Of a stretch of 64,000 nt of DNA, positions 45,405 to 53,222 are shown piece after piece. This DNA comes from Pseudomonadales bacterium. Lineage in GTDB: Bacteria > Pseudomonadota > Gammaproteobacteria > Pseudomonadales > DC-out160. Each line of letters starts with the position of its first letter. The first letter of the stretch is position 1. Location of the stretch: the NCBI GenBank assembly GCA_019090455.1, contig JAHRWA010000010.1, forward strand, positions 1-64,000. The letters run 5' to 3'. The translations under genes were made by a program, and so were the position numbers. The notes under the pieces are model-generated. The model searched no databases. It was given only the letters and a program-made list of their open reading frames with translations, and had not been told where the DNA came from.

Positions 45405-46550
45405 TTAGATATTATTAAGCTCACCCCAACGATTTAAGTGAAAGCGCGCATCACCAAAAGTCTGTTCAGCAACCCTTGCTCGCTTAAGAAAAAGCCCCAC
45501 CTCTTCCTCATCAGTCATGCCTATTCCGCCGTGCATTTGGATAGTTTCATTACTGACGAGATTAATCACTTCAGAGACTTTCGCCTTAGCGAGGCTAGCG
45601 TGCTCAGCGATACTGGCACGATCCGTTTCATCATCTAAGGCTGTTAATGCCGAGATAACCACTGATTTTGCTAATTCAACTTCGCAAAACATTCTAGCGG
45701 CTCGGTGACTCAACCCTTGAAAGGAACCAATGAGGACATCAAATTGCTCTCTCGTTTTAAGGTATTCAATAGTTCTATCGAATGACTCCTGCATGCTGCC
45801 TAGCATCTCTGCAGAAAGACAAATTCTTCCCACATCGAGAACAAAGTCGAGTAAATCGGCACCTTGATCCACAGCTCCTAATACTTGAGTATCAGCAATC
45901 GTCACTTTATCAAAGTTTATACGGCAAGCGTTTCTGCTATCTACCATCACGGTTCGGTTAAAAGTGATTCCACTGCTTTTAGCATTCACTAAAAATAGTG
46001 TAATACCCTCACGCGACTTAGTGGCTCCACTGGTGCGAGCGACCACCACAAGTTCATCGGCAACATGGCCGTCTAACACAAATATCTTCTGTCCAGACAG
46101 CGTGTAGTTAGCACCGTCCTTCACTGCCTCACAGGCAATATTGTAAGGGGCATGAACCGGTGATTCATCAACAGCTAACGCCAAGGTCGTTTTACCCTCA
46201 GCCACTAACGGTAGTAATGCTTGCTTCTGTTCGGCGCTACCGCCTTCCACAAGTGCGGTTACACCTAATGCGCAAGTCGCCAATAAGGGTGATGCCGCTA
46301 GCGTCCGTCCGGCTTGCTCAAAGATAACGCCCAAACCCTTGTAGCCAAATTCCAAACCACCGAATTGCTCAGGGACAGTGATACCGCACCAACCCAATTC
46401 AATCATTTCTTTCCAGGCACTGGTGGAATAACCCGTTTCGTCTTTTTGATCTCTTAGCTCTCGCAGATTGGAAACGGGTAACGTTGTCGCAAAAAAATCC
46501 TTAGCTGAATCGCGTAGGAGGCTTTGTTCTTCTGAATAATTTAATGGCAT
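45405..46550 (-). CDS. Acyl-CoA dehydrogenase (partner subunit)
   Basis: Acyl-CoA dehydrogenase fold, with GWCGITVPEQFGGLEFGYKG near residue 52, ALAVDESPVHAP instead of a canonical E-P-x-x-GSD motif, and IQMHGGIGMTDEEEVGLFLK in the C-terminal domain. There is no Y-E-G-T catalytic segment at the end (it finishes FHLNRWGELNNI). It is the second gene of a two-gene unit with the dehydrogenase at 46570, 19 bp away. The pattern is that of heteromeric dehydrogenases such as FadE28-FadE29 of steroid side-chain breakdown, where only one subunit carries the full active site. Confidence 0.9.
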   Translation of the reverse strand: MPLNYSEEQSLLRDSAKDFFATTLPVSNLRELRDQKDETGYSTSAWKEMIELGWCGITVPEQFGGLEFGYKGLGVIFEQAGRTLAASPLLATCALGVTALVEGGSAEQKQALLPLVAEGKTTLALAVDESPVHAPYNIACEAVKDGANYTLSGQKIFVLDGHVADELVVVARTSGATKSREGITLFLVNAKSSGITFNRTVMVDSRNACRINFDKVTIADTQVLGAVDQGADLLDFVLDVGRICLSAEMLGSMQESFDRTIEYLKTREQFDVLIGSFQGLSHRAARMFCEVELAKSVVISALTALDDETDRASIAEHASLAKAKVSEVINLVSNETIQMHGGIGMTDEEEVGLFLKRARVAEQTFGDARFHLNRWGELNNI

Positions 46551-46569
46551 AATTTTTTCCTAGGATTCT

Positions 46570-47763
46570 CTATTCGGGTAAACCCAATACGCGTTTGGAG
46601 ATAATGTTCATTTGTATTTCTGAGCTACCACCGTAAATCGTCGTCGCTTTACCACTTAACCAAGTTCTTAGCGTACTCAGTTCCGTTTCAGAAAAATCCT
46701 CACCTTCCCAAGCCAACGCATTCGTACCCATAATAGAGACCAACAGCTCATGTCTTTCTTGGGTGTTTTCAGAACCGTAGAATTTAAACATGGATGTAGT
46801 TTCACCGGATGATGCGCCTGCCTTAGCTTCATCAAATGCTCTTTTTGCCGTCAACTTGAATGCCTTAGTGTTCATCAAATGCCGAATAATATCGGTACGC
46901 AATTCAGGGTTGTCGATACGGCCATCCACCTCGCCGTGATATTTTCTGGCAAACTTAACTACGGCTGGAACCTTGGATTTCTCCTTGCCTGATGAGGAAG
47001 GCGCACTCCCTATGGAGGATCGCTCATGCTGCAATAGCCGCTTACCGACAGTCCAACCTTCATCCAATTTGCCAACGAGGTTTTCTTTTAGGGCTTTTGC
47101 ATCATCCAAGAAGGTTTCACAGAACGGGGAATTTCCACTGATGAGCCTAATGGGCTTGATGGTAATGCCCGGTTGATCCATTTCAAAAAGTAAAAAGCTA
47201 ATGCCTTGCTGTTTCTTCTCGTACTTACCCGTTCTCACTAAGCAAAACATCCAGGTCGCAAACTGTGCTCCTGAGGTCCAGGTTTTGGAACCATTAATAA
47301 CAAAATGATCGCCTTTATCCACGGCTTTCGCCTGTACATTGGCTAAATCTGAACCGGCATTGGGCTCACTATACCCTTGGCACCAACGTGTTTCGCTCTT
47401 CACAATGCCCGGCAGATGGGCTTTCTTCTGCTCTTCCGTTCCAAGATCAAGCAAAGTAGGCCCTATCATAGAGGTGCCCATTCCCAGTACCGGTTGGGGA
47501 GCCGCAATTCTCGCCATTTCACTTTGCAATACCGCATTTTGATGCCGTGAAAGACCACCGCCTCCATATTCCTTCGGCCAGGTCGGCGTAGTCCAACCTT
47601 TCGCAATCATCGCCTCTAGCCAAAGAGACGCATCACCTGTGCGTAGCTTTCTTAACACACTGAATTCAGAAAACGGATCGTCCCATCTTTTCCTAAGACT
47701 CTTAGGGCAGTTTTCTTCTAGCCACACACGGACCTCTTTTCGAAATATCTCAATCTCGGACAT
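46570..47763 (-). CDS. Acyl-CoA dehydrogenase (FadE-like, paired)
   Basis: First gene of the pair. It has WTTPTWPKEYGGGGLSRHQN near residue 52, WCQGYSEPNAGSDLANVQ near 132 (the full FAD/substrate motif) and ends with TIYGGSSEIQMNIISKRVLG. In the canonical motif the residue before G-S/T is Glu, the base; here it is Gly (YGGSSEIQ), as in FadE branches that take Glu from another place. A GGAACAATGCATG-type leader leaves the ribosome site modest. It is likely to form a complex with the downstream subunit. A bile-salt, steroid or branched acyl-CoA substrate is possible, not proven. Confidence 0.9.
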   Translation of the reverse strand: MSEIEIFRKEVRVWLEENCPKSLRKRWDDPFSEFSVLRKLRTGDASLWLEAMIAKGWTTPTWPKEYGGGGLSRHQNAVLQSEMARIAAPQPVLGMGTSMIGPTLLDLGTEEQKKAHLPGIVKSETRWCQGYSEPNAGSDLANVQAKAVDKGDHFVINGSKTWTSGAQFATWMFCLVRTGKYEKKQQGISFLLFEMDQPGITIKPIRLISGNSPFCETFLDDAKALKENLVGKLDEGWTVGKRLLQHERSSIGSAPSSSGKEKSKVPAVVKFARKYHGEVDGRIDNPELRTDIIRHLMNTKAFKLTAKRAFDEAKAGASSGETTSMFKFYGSENTQERHELLVSIMGTNALAWEGEDFSETELSTLRTWLSGKATTIYGGSSEIQMNIISKRVLGLPE

Positions 47764-47858
47764 GCATTGTTCCTCTTCTTAACAATTTTAAAACTAGGGA
47801 TTGTTACTGACAAATTATACTGAAACTAATGACGACTGAATAACTAGCTCATTACTCT

Positions 47859-48239
47859 TTAGCTGGATGACTTTGGTGAATGTGATAATAAATGTAATTC
47901 TACGAAATCGGCAATCTGACCCAACTGCTCAGCTGACAATCGTTTGACAATCTTATGCCCAACAGACGATATGAGCTTCAATATGGTATTCACTCCCATG
48001 GTGATTAGCTTTATGCCAAATGCACCAATATTTATTTGTTTTGCCGGCTCAGTAAAATAGAAATGAATGTTAACTTCTGCCGCATCTCTCAATAGATTAA
48101 TCGCTTTTATACTGCTCTCGGCTTTATCCGGCTCATTTCGTAATAACCAGACCACATCTTCTGTTTTTTGTGTCAGTGACTCGCTCAACGTGATTTTAAC
48201 GATGTCATTTGAACTATTATTTTTATATTCTGTAGTCAT
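47859..48239 (-). CDS. Small hypothetical protein
   Basis: A 126-residue protein that I do not recognise. It has a charged, helical N-terminal half (TQKTEDVVWLLRNEPDKAE), a central KQINIGAFGIKLITMGVNTIL stretch that is moderately hydrophobic, and a helical tail. No signal peptide or cysteine. AAAGGACATACAT just before the ATG is a sound ribosome site, which supports it as a real gene. It stands alone between the acyl-CoA dehydrogenases and the response regulator, both on the same strand. Confidence 0.6.
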   Translation of the reverse strand: MTTEYKNNSSNDIVKITLSESLTQKTEDVVWLLRNEPDKAESSIKAINLLRDAAEVNIHFYFTEPAKQINIGAFGIKLITMGVNTILKLISSVGHKIVKRLSAEQLGQIADFVELHLLSHSPKSSS

Positions 48240-48561
48240 ATGTATGTCCTTTACTTTGTCTACAACCTACCAGTATACATTTACAGCAACAAGTATTTAC
48301 TCTGTGAGGCTATTCAATTCGTCAACGAATAAGCGGACTGAAAATCACCGCTAATCTGTCAAAATTCTCGCTAATGATAAGTGCGGAGCCACTGCAAAAC
48401 CAGTTCGTACCAGGCCAAATATCTGATCAACTACCGTTCACACAGGCATGATTTACACTACGAGAAAAACGGATATCACAGTAGAAGATGGTGACGGAAA
48501 ATAACACATTTTTTATTACTTGGTAAGCATGTTAGCCGAGGGAGGGAGAGTGATTGAGAAG
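48240..48561. other. Intergenic region, no gene seen
   Basis: About 320 bp between the response regulator stop and the hypothetical gene start. There is no convincing ORF, terminator or repeat; it probably carries the promoter for the small gene. Confidence 0.4.
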
Positions 48562-49698
48562 CTATTCGCCTTTACGCATTAAATCAATAGATTGTACTAA
48601 TTCTTCAAACTCCAAATTCAGATCACCCTTTTTATGGTACACCTCCGCGATTTCTCTTTGGCTGGTTTCCAATAATTTGATAAAAGCATCCTCTTGATCA
48701 TCGGTGAGGCCAAGGGTCAACAAAGAATCATTCATGTCCACCATAAGGTCATCAAGAACCTCCATAGATTGAGCCAGCATCGTCGAATAGTTAGTTTCAA
48801 TTTTTCTAATCGTTTTCGATACATTCGACATTGAACATTCAATCGCGTTTTCACGCAGGCTCGCATTGCGTTGCTGCTCGTGTAATACCTGCACCCTTGC
48901 ATCGAGAGACGACAGGAGTGTATTGAGGATATCCTTCACTCTCCCATTTCTGTCGGGATCATCCGTCGGCATGTTTTTAATAAAAAGATAGACGTCCCGC
49001 GCGTTGAAAAAAGTCATCTTTTTGTGACTAACAATACTCCCCTTAGACTGGGCATTTTCGATGGCAGCAAACTCCAAAGGCTTCGGCTCCCCACTGCAAT
49101 GAACATCAAGGTAGGTGCCATCCCAGGTTCTAATTCTCATCGCACATTCAAAACCGTATTGAAAGGTATTGTCTAACATCGTTTTTGCCAGCGTCTCATA
49201 ATCATCACATTGATGAATAGCCGGCATTACATTTATTAAGATACCGTATTCTGCTGCTTGTCTTATCGCTGTCATTGCTGTTTCAGAGGCATCTTCGACC
49301 TTTTGAGTTAACTTACCTGCCTTCTCTAATTGTTCGAAATTAACGATTACCTTCGAAATTAACCACTGTGCATCAATCGGTTTAGTGATGTAATCACTAC
49401 CACCAACCTCCAATGCTCTAATTTTTTCTGCGGCGGTGTCATAGCTGGAAACAAAGACTATAGGCACTTCAATCGTTCTTGAATTTTCTCTCAATTCACA
49501 GCAAATATCGTACCCTGATTTTCGAGGAAGGTTGATATCTAAAAGAATCATATCAGGAACAAATAGATCCAATGCTGACAAGAGTTCTTCATAGGAAATC
49601 ATTTCACTAACTCGATACCCTTCTCCTTTCAACACTTCAGACATAAGTAACATATCAGAGGGATTATCTTCCACTATGTAAATTGATTCATTTTGCAT
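48562..49698 (-). CDS. Response regulator with a non-DNA-binding C-terminal region
   Basis: A REC domain occupies residues 1-120: IYIVEDNPSDMLLMSEVL, phosphoacceptor Asp54 in MILLDINLPRKSGYD, Ser/Thr in VFVSSYD and Lys106 in YITKPID. The rest (about 130-378) has a coiled-coil stretch (EKAGKLTQKVEDASETAMTA), an alpha/beta middle and a helical tail. It does not match a helix-turn-helix, GGDEF or HATPase domain that I recognise. The region from ~155 (YGILINVMPAIHQCDDYETL) may be a GAF-like sensor. No histidine kinase is adjacent, so it is probably an orphan regulator. Confidence 0.8.
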   Translation of the reverse strand: MQNESIYIVEDNPSDMLLMSEVLKGEGYRVSEMISYEELLSALDLFVPDMILLDINLPRKSGYDICCELRENSRTIEVPIVFVSSYDTAAEKIRALEVGGSDYITKPIDAQWLISKVIVNFEQLEKAGKLTQKVEDASETAMTAIRQAAEYGILINVMPAIHQCDDYETLAKTMLDNTFQYGFECAMRIRTWDGTYLDVHCSGEPKPLEFAAIENAQSKGSIVSHKKMTFFNARDVYLFIKNMPTDDPDRNGRVKDILNTLLSSLDARVQVLHEQQRNASLRENAIECSMSNVSKTIRKIETNYSTMLAQSMEVLDDLMVDMNDSLLTLGLTDDQEDAFIKLLETSQREIAEVYHKKGDLNLEFEELVQSIDLMRKGE

Positions 49699-49899
49699 AC
49701 TCGAACTCCACGAGATCCACTATTTCCAACATATTCGCCACCTTTAATAATTATAGGTTGCAATTCAATAGAGACTTCACGGAATGTAATAATCGATACA
49801 CTAAATCACCTTTTCACAGAAGGGATTAGCTAAATCGATCACGAATAACGGCAATGTACTATTTTACGCGTTTCCCTCTTTTGGCTTTCAAACGAAAAA

Positions 49900-49926
49900 C
49901 GAGCTGAAACTATCCGTTTCAGCTCG
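49900..49926 (-). terminator. Rho-independent terminator of the acyl-CoA dehydrogenase operon
   Basis: Perfect 11-bp stem CGAGCTGAAAC / GTTTCAGCTCG with a 5-nt loop, followed on the minus strand by TTTTTCGTTT. It is 48-74 nt past the stop at 49974, which closes the thiolase-like/DUF35/dehydrogenase unit. A 13-bp tandem duplication (CGATCACAAGGGC twice) lies just beside it at about 49929-49954. Confidence 0.9.
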
Positions 49927-49973
49927 CATCGATCACAAGGGCCGATCACAAGGGCAACAAAAAAAGTTTGGCG

Positions 49974-51140
49974 CTAGAAAGCGGCAATGCCTGTTATATC
50001 GCGTCCTAATGTCAACTTATGAATATCGGTAGTCCCTTCATAAGTGACTACCGTTTCTGTATTACAGAGATGGCGCATAATAGGAAACTCACTGGAAATT
50101 CCGTTTCCACCTAACATGGTTCGTGCCTTACGCGCACAGTCCAATGCCATTTCCGTATTGTTCATTTTGATCATGGAAATGTGTTGATGGCGTAATTCTC
50201 CTCTGTCTTTCAATCGAGAGACTTGCAATGTCATCCACTGCGCTTTCGTAATTTCAGTATACATATCCGCTAATTTCACTTGAATTAATTGTCGGCCCGC
50301 CAACGGTGCGTCATGAAACTGAATACGATCCATGGTGTATTGTGTGGCTTCATTAAAACAGGCCGTTGCCGCACCGAGAGCACCCCATGCAACACCAAAA
50401 CGGGCCTGCATCAAACAAGACAGTGGAGATTTAAGTCCCTTAGATTTAGGTAATATATTGTCTTCCGGTATTTCACAATTATCAAAGCTCAACTCAGCGG
50501 TTATCGAAGCCTGGAAGGACAATTTGCGTTTGATCTCCGTTGCAATAAATCCTGGCGTATCCTTCTCTACTAAAAAGCCACGAATCTCTCCGTCTAACTT
50601 CGCCCACACTACCGCTACATCCGCAACACAACCATTTGTGATCCAACACTTTGCGCCCGTTAATTTATAACCCGTTGCAGTCTTCACCGCGCGCGTACGC
50701 ATACCCGCTGGGTTGGAACCAAAATCAGGTTCAGTCAAACCAAAACAACCGATACCTTCACCGGCCGCCATTTTCGGTAACCATTTTTCTTTTTGTTGCT
50801 CACTACCAAAGGTGTGAACCGCATACATGAACAAGGAACTTTGCACGGATACAAAACTACGTAAACCCGCATCACCCGCCTCTAACTCTTGCTGCACCAA
50901 TCCATAAGCAATAGAGGACATCTTGGTACAGCCGTACCCATCGAGGTTGCAACCTAACAAACCCATCTTCCCCATCTCAGGAACAAGGTCTAGTGGAAAA
51001 GTACGGTCATTATAATAATCTTCGACATGCGGTAGAAAACGCTCGTCTACAAATTTCCTGACGCTTTCCTTCACCATTCGTTCTTCATCTGTGAACTCAC
51101 GGTTGATATCCATAAAGTCAACATCTTTGATTTTTAGCAT
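49974..51140 (-). CDS. Acyl-CoA dehydrogenase, glutaryl-CoA dehydrogenase-like
   Basis: Resembles the glutaryl-CoA dehydrogenase branch: CFGLTEPDFGSNPAGMRTRA near residue 135, FGVAWGALGAATACF near 255, and the C-terminal HLCNTETVVTYEGTTDIHKL with the catalytic Glu in YEGTTDIH. It therefore has a complete active site, unlike most of the other dehydrogenases here. It is the third gene of a minus-strand unit after the thiolase-like and DUF35 genes, with 132 bp of spacing. A start at the downstream Met (MDINREF) is possible. The substrate is unproven. Confidence 0.9.
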   Translation of the reverse strand: MLKIKDVDFMDINREFTDEERMVKESVRKFVDERFLPHVEDYYNDRTFPLDLVPEMGKMGLLGCNLDGYGCTKMSSIAYGLVQQELEAGDAGLRSFVSVQSSLFMYAVHTFGSEQQKEKWLPKMAAGEGIGCFGLTEPDFGSNPAGMRTRAVKTATGYKLTGAKCWITNGCVADVAVVWAKLDGEIRGFLVEKDTPGFIATEIKRKLSFQASITAELSFDNCEIPEDNILPKSKGLKSPLSCLMQARFGVAWGALGAATACFNEATQYTMDRIQFHDAPLAGRQLIQVKLADMYTEITKAQWMTLQVSRLKDRGELRHQHISMIKMNNTEMALDCARKARTMLGGNGISSEFPIMRHLCNTETVVTYEGTTDIHKLTLGRDITGIAAF

Positions 51141-51272
51141 GCCTAAATTCCTTTGTTTGTCTTGGGTATGTAGTTAATAATTTAATTTTGGATAAAGTTC
51201 GGTTTTGAAATTCAGACAGCATAAACAAAATCAAAAGGATGCTATCAATAACACCCCTTTGATTTCTGACTA

Positions 51273-51665
51273 TTACGCTGCGGTAAAGAATGGCAACGCA
51301 CAATCGGCACCGGTATCCACAAAAGACACCTTTACCTTCATACCAATTTTAATCGTTTCCAGATCAACATCGATAATATTGGTCATCATTGTAATACCTT
51401 CATCCAGCGTGACATAGGCAATACAATAAGGCACAGGCACTCTTCGCATAATGCTGTAAGTATAAACTGTGCCGGTACCCGGACTTTCTTTCCATTCTGT
51501 ATTGTCGCTCATGCAAAATGGGCAAATGGTTCTCGGATAGTAATGATACTCGTTGCAATCAGCGCACTGCTTGACTAACAACTTTCCTTCGCCAGTGGCG
51601 TTCCAGAAATGCTCTGTTTCTTCATTGATAAAGGGTACGCGTATTTTAATTTTTTGTTCGCTCAC
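51273..51665 (-). CDS. Zn-ribbon/OB-fold protein (DUF35)
   Basis: A 130-residue protein with an N-terminal Zn ribbon, CADCNEYHYYPRTICPFC (two CxxC), then the OB-fold (TGTVYTYSIMRRVPVPYCIAYVTLDE). Such proteins bind acyl-CoA and pair with thiolase-like enzymes, for example the ChsH2-DUF35/Ltp2 aldolase. The start is the GTG at 51665, since GGGAGG lies 8 nt upstream; it overlaps the thiolase-like stop as GTGA, showing translational coupling. Codons upstream to 51752 are in the neighbour's sequence and are not coding. Confidence 0.88.
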   Translation of the reverse strand: MSEQKIKIRVPFINEETEHFWNATGEGKLLVKQCADCNEYHYYPRTICPFCMSDNTEWKESPGTGTVYTYSIMRRVPVPYCIAYVTLDEGITMMTNIIDVDLETIKIGMKVKVSFVDTGADCALPFFTAA

Positions 51666-52828
51666 GAGTCTTCCCTCCCAAGGATTACAGTCGCACTTCC
51701 CATTCGGGTTCCAATTGATCCACCAGTACCATGTGCAAGCGCGATATCGCAATCAACTTGTACTTTAGGGTGTGCCTCATTTCGTAGCTGCCTTACGGCT
51801 TCTAACACTTTCGTCATTCCGCCTCTGTTGGCTGGATGATTACTACATAAACCGCCACCATCAGTGTTAAAGGGGATTTTACCGACACCTGAAATCAGGT
51901 TTCCATCGGCTACAAATTTTCCGCCTTGGCCTTTTTCACAGAAACCCAGATCTTCTAGAGTTTCTAAAACCGTAATCGTAAAGGAGTCATAAATAGACAT
52001 ATATTTTATGTCACTGTGCGTCACTCCAGCCTCTTCGAATGCCTTGGGACCAGACCACGCAGCACCGGTATAAGTCAGATCAACACGTCCACCGTCCAGG
52101 TGTTTCGGCGCTTCACCGTGACCTAAAACTTTAACGCACTGACGATCCAGTGTTTTAGCAATTTCTGGACTCACTATAACAAGCGCACCACCACCATCAG
52201 TGATGACACAACAATCCAAACGATGCAGAGGATCACTAATCATGGGTGAACTCAACACGTCATCAACGGTGACGACATCGCGCATTAACGCATGCTCGTT
52301 ATGTTGAGCATGATGAGAAGCCGCCACTTTTATCCACGCTAACTGCTCACTAGTAGTGCCGTATTCATGCATATGGCGCATAGCAGCCATCGCATACATG
52401 TTTACCACTCGCGGGCCGCAGATCATCTCAAATCCATACTCCGGTGCATCATGCTCGATGCCGCCTCGAGGAGTACCAGGTCGTTGGCTTTTGGGTTTAC
52501 CCGCTAAGGTAACCAACGCCACATTACACTTACCGGCTGCAATGGCAGCAGCGGCATGTCCAATATGGGCAACATAGGACGATCCACCAGTTTCGGTTGA
52601 ATCTATGTGTTGCAATTTTAATCCCATGTATTCTGCCATGGCGAGACCACCCAATCCGGGAGCATCACCTGCACAATAATAGGCATCAACATCAGCATAA
52701 GTTAATCCCGCATCCTCTAACGCGCCTTTCGCAAATTCCCCGTGCAACTGGGCCAGCGATTTATCTGCTGCCTTTCGTCCTGGAAATTCGTAAATGCCCG
52801 CAATATAGGCCTTACCTCGTATACTCAT
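51662..52828 (-). CDS. Thiolase-like protein without the nucleophilic Cys (Ltp2-like)
   Basis: A thiolase-superfamily protein of the lipid-transfer (SCP2-thiolase) branch. The place of the usual Cys (C-S/A-S-G) reads STETGGSSYVAHIGHAAAAI, with no Cys, as in Ltp2-type retro-aldolases that cleave steroid side-chain acyl-CoAs together with a DUF35 partner. C-terminal motifs GGGLCSNHPANRGG and LAHGTGGSIGTRMG are kept. The partner gene follows with a 4-nt overlap. Aldolase rather than thiolase chemistry is inferred from this residue and the pairing; true thiolase activity cannot be ruled out. Confidence 0.82.
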   Translation of the reverse strand: MSIRGKAYIAGIYEFPGRKAADKSLAQLHGEFAKGALEDAGLTYADVDAYYCAGDAPGLGGLAMAEYMGLKLQHIDSTETGGSSYVAHIGHAAAAIAAGKCNVALVTLAGKPKSQRPGTPRGGIEHDAPEYGFEMICGPRVVNMYAMAAMRHMHEYGTTSEQLAWIKVAASHHAQHNEHALMRDVVTVDDVLSSPMISDPLHRLDCCVITDGGGALVIVSPEIAKTLDRQCVKVLGHGEAPKHLDGGRVDLTYTGAAWSGPKAFEEAGVTHSDIKYMSIYDSFTITVLETLEDLGFCEKGQGGKFVADGNLISGVGKIPFNTDGGGLCSNHPANRGGMTKVLEAVRQLRNEAHPKVQVDCDIALAHGTGGSIGTRMGSATVILGREDS

Positions 52829-53222
52829 TCTAGTTTCCTTTCACTCCAAAAAATCGGATGACTGATAACTCAATACAATGACAAAACATAGGTACCAAAC
52901 CACCAGCTTGATTATTATAAAATATTTGTAAGCTCTAACAGCGCGGCCATTAGAGCAATAAAATCAATTTTTCTCAATAGGTGATCTGGACAGAAACTAG
53001 ACAAACAATAAATAACAATGTGCTGCTACATCTATCTTGAAAAACAGCGCTTTCAACCATTTATCCAGTGCGGACACAAAGGCGTCATTAACTTTAACTG
53101 CATAATTAGAGAAGAATTTGTTAAAGTCTCTGCCCAATCGCCAAACTAAATCTCTACTTTTTGAATCGAGTTTATAGACGCTTATCTAAGAACATTTAAA
53201 TCTGAACAAAAGGAATCACGCC
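52829..53222. promoter_or_regulatory. Divergent promoter region between two degradation operons
   Basis: 394 bp separating the minus-strand thiolase-like unit from the plus-strand hydratase/dehydrogenase gene. It must contain both promoters, and a shared regulator is likely, but I find no clear operator. The AAAGGA site ahead of the ATG at 53223 is good. No gene is seen. Confidence 0.5.
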
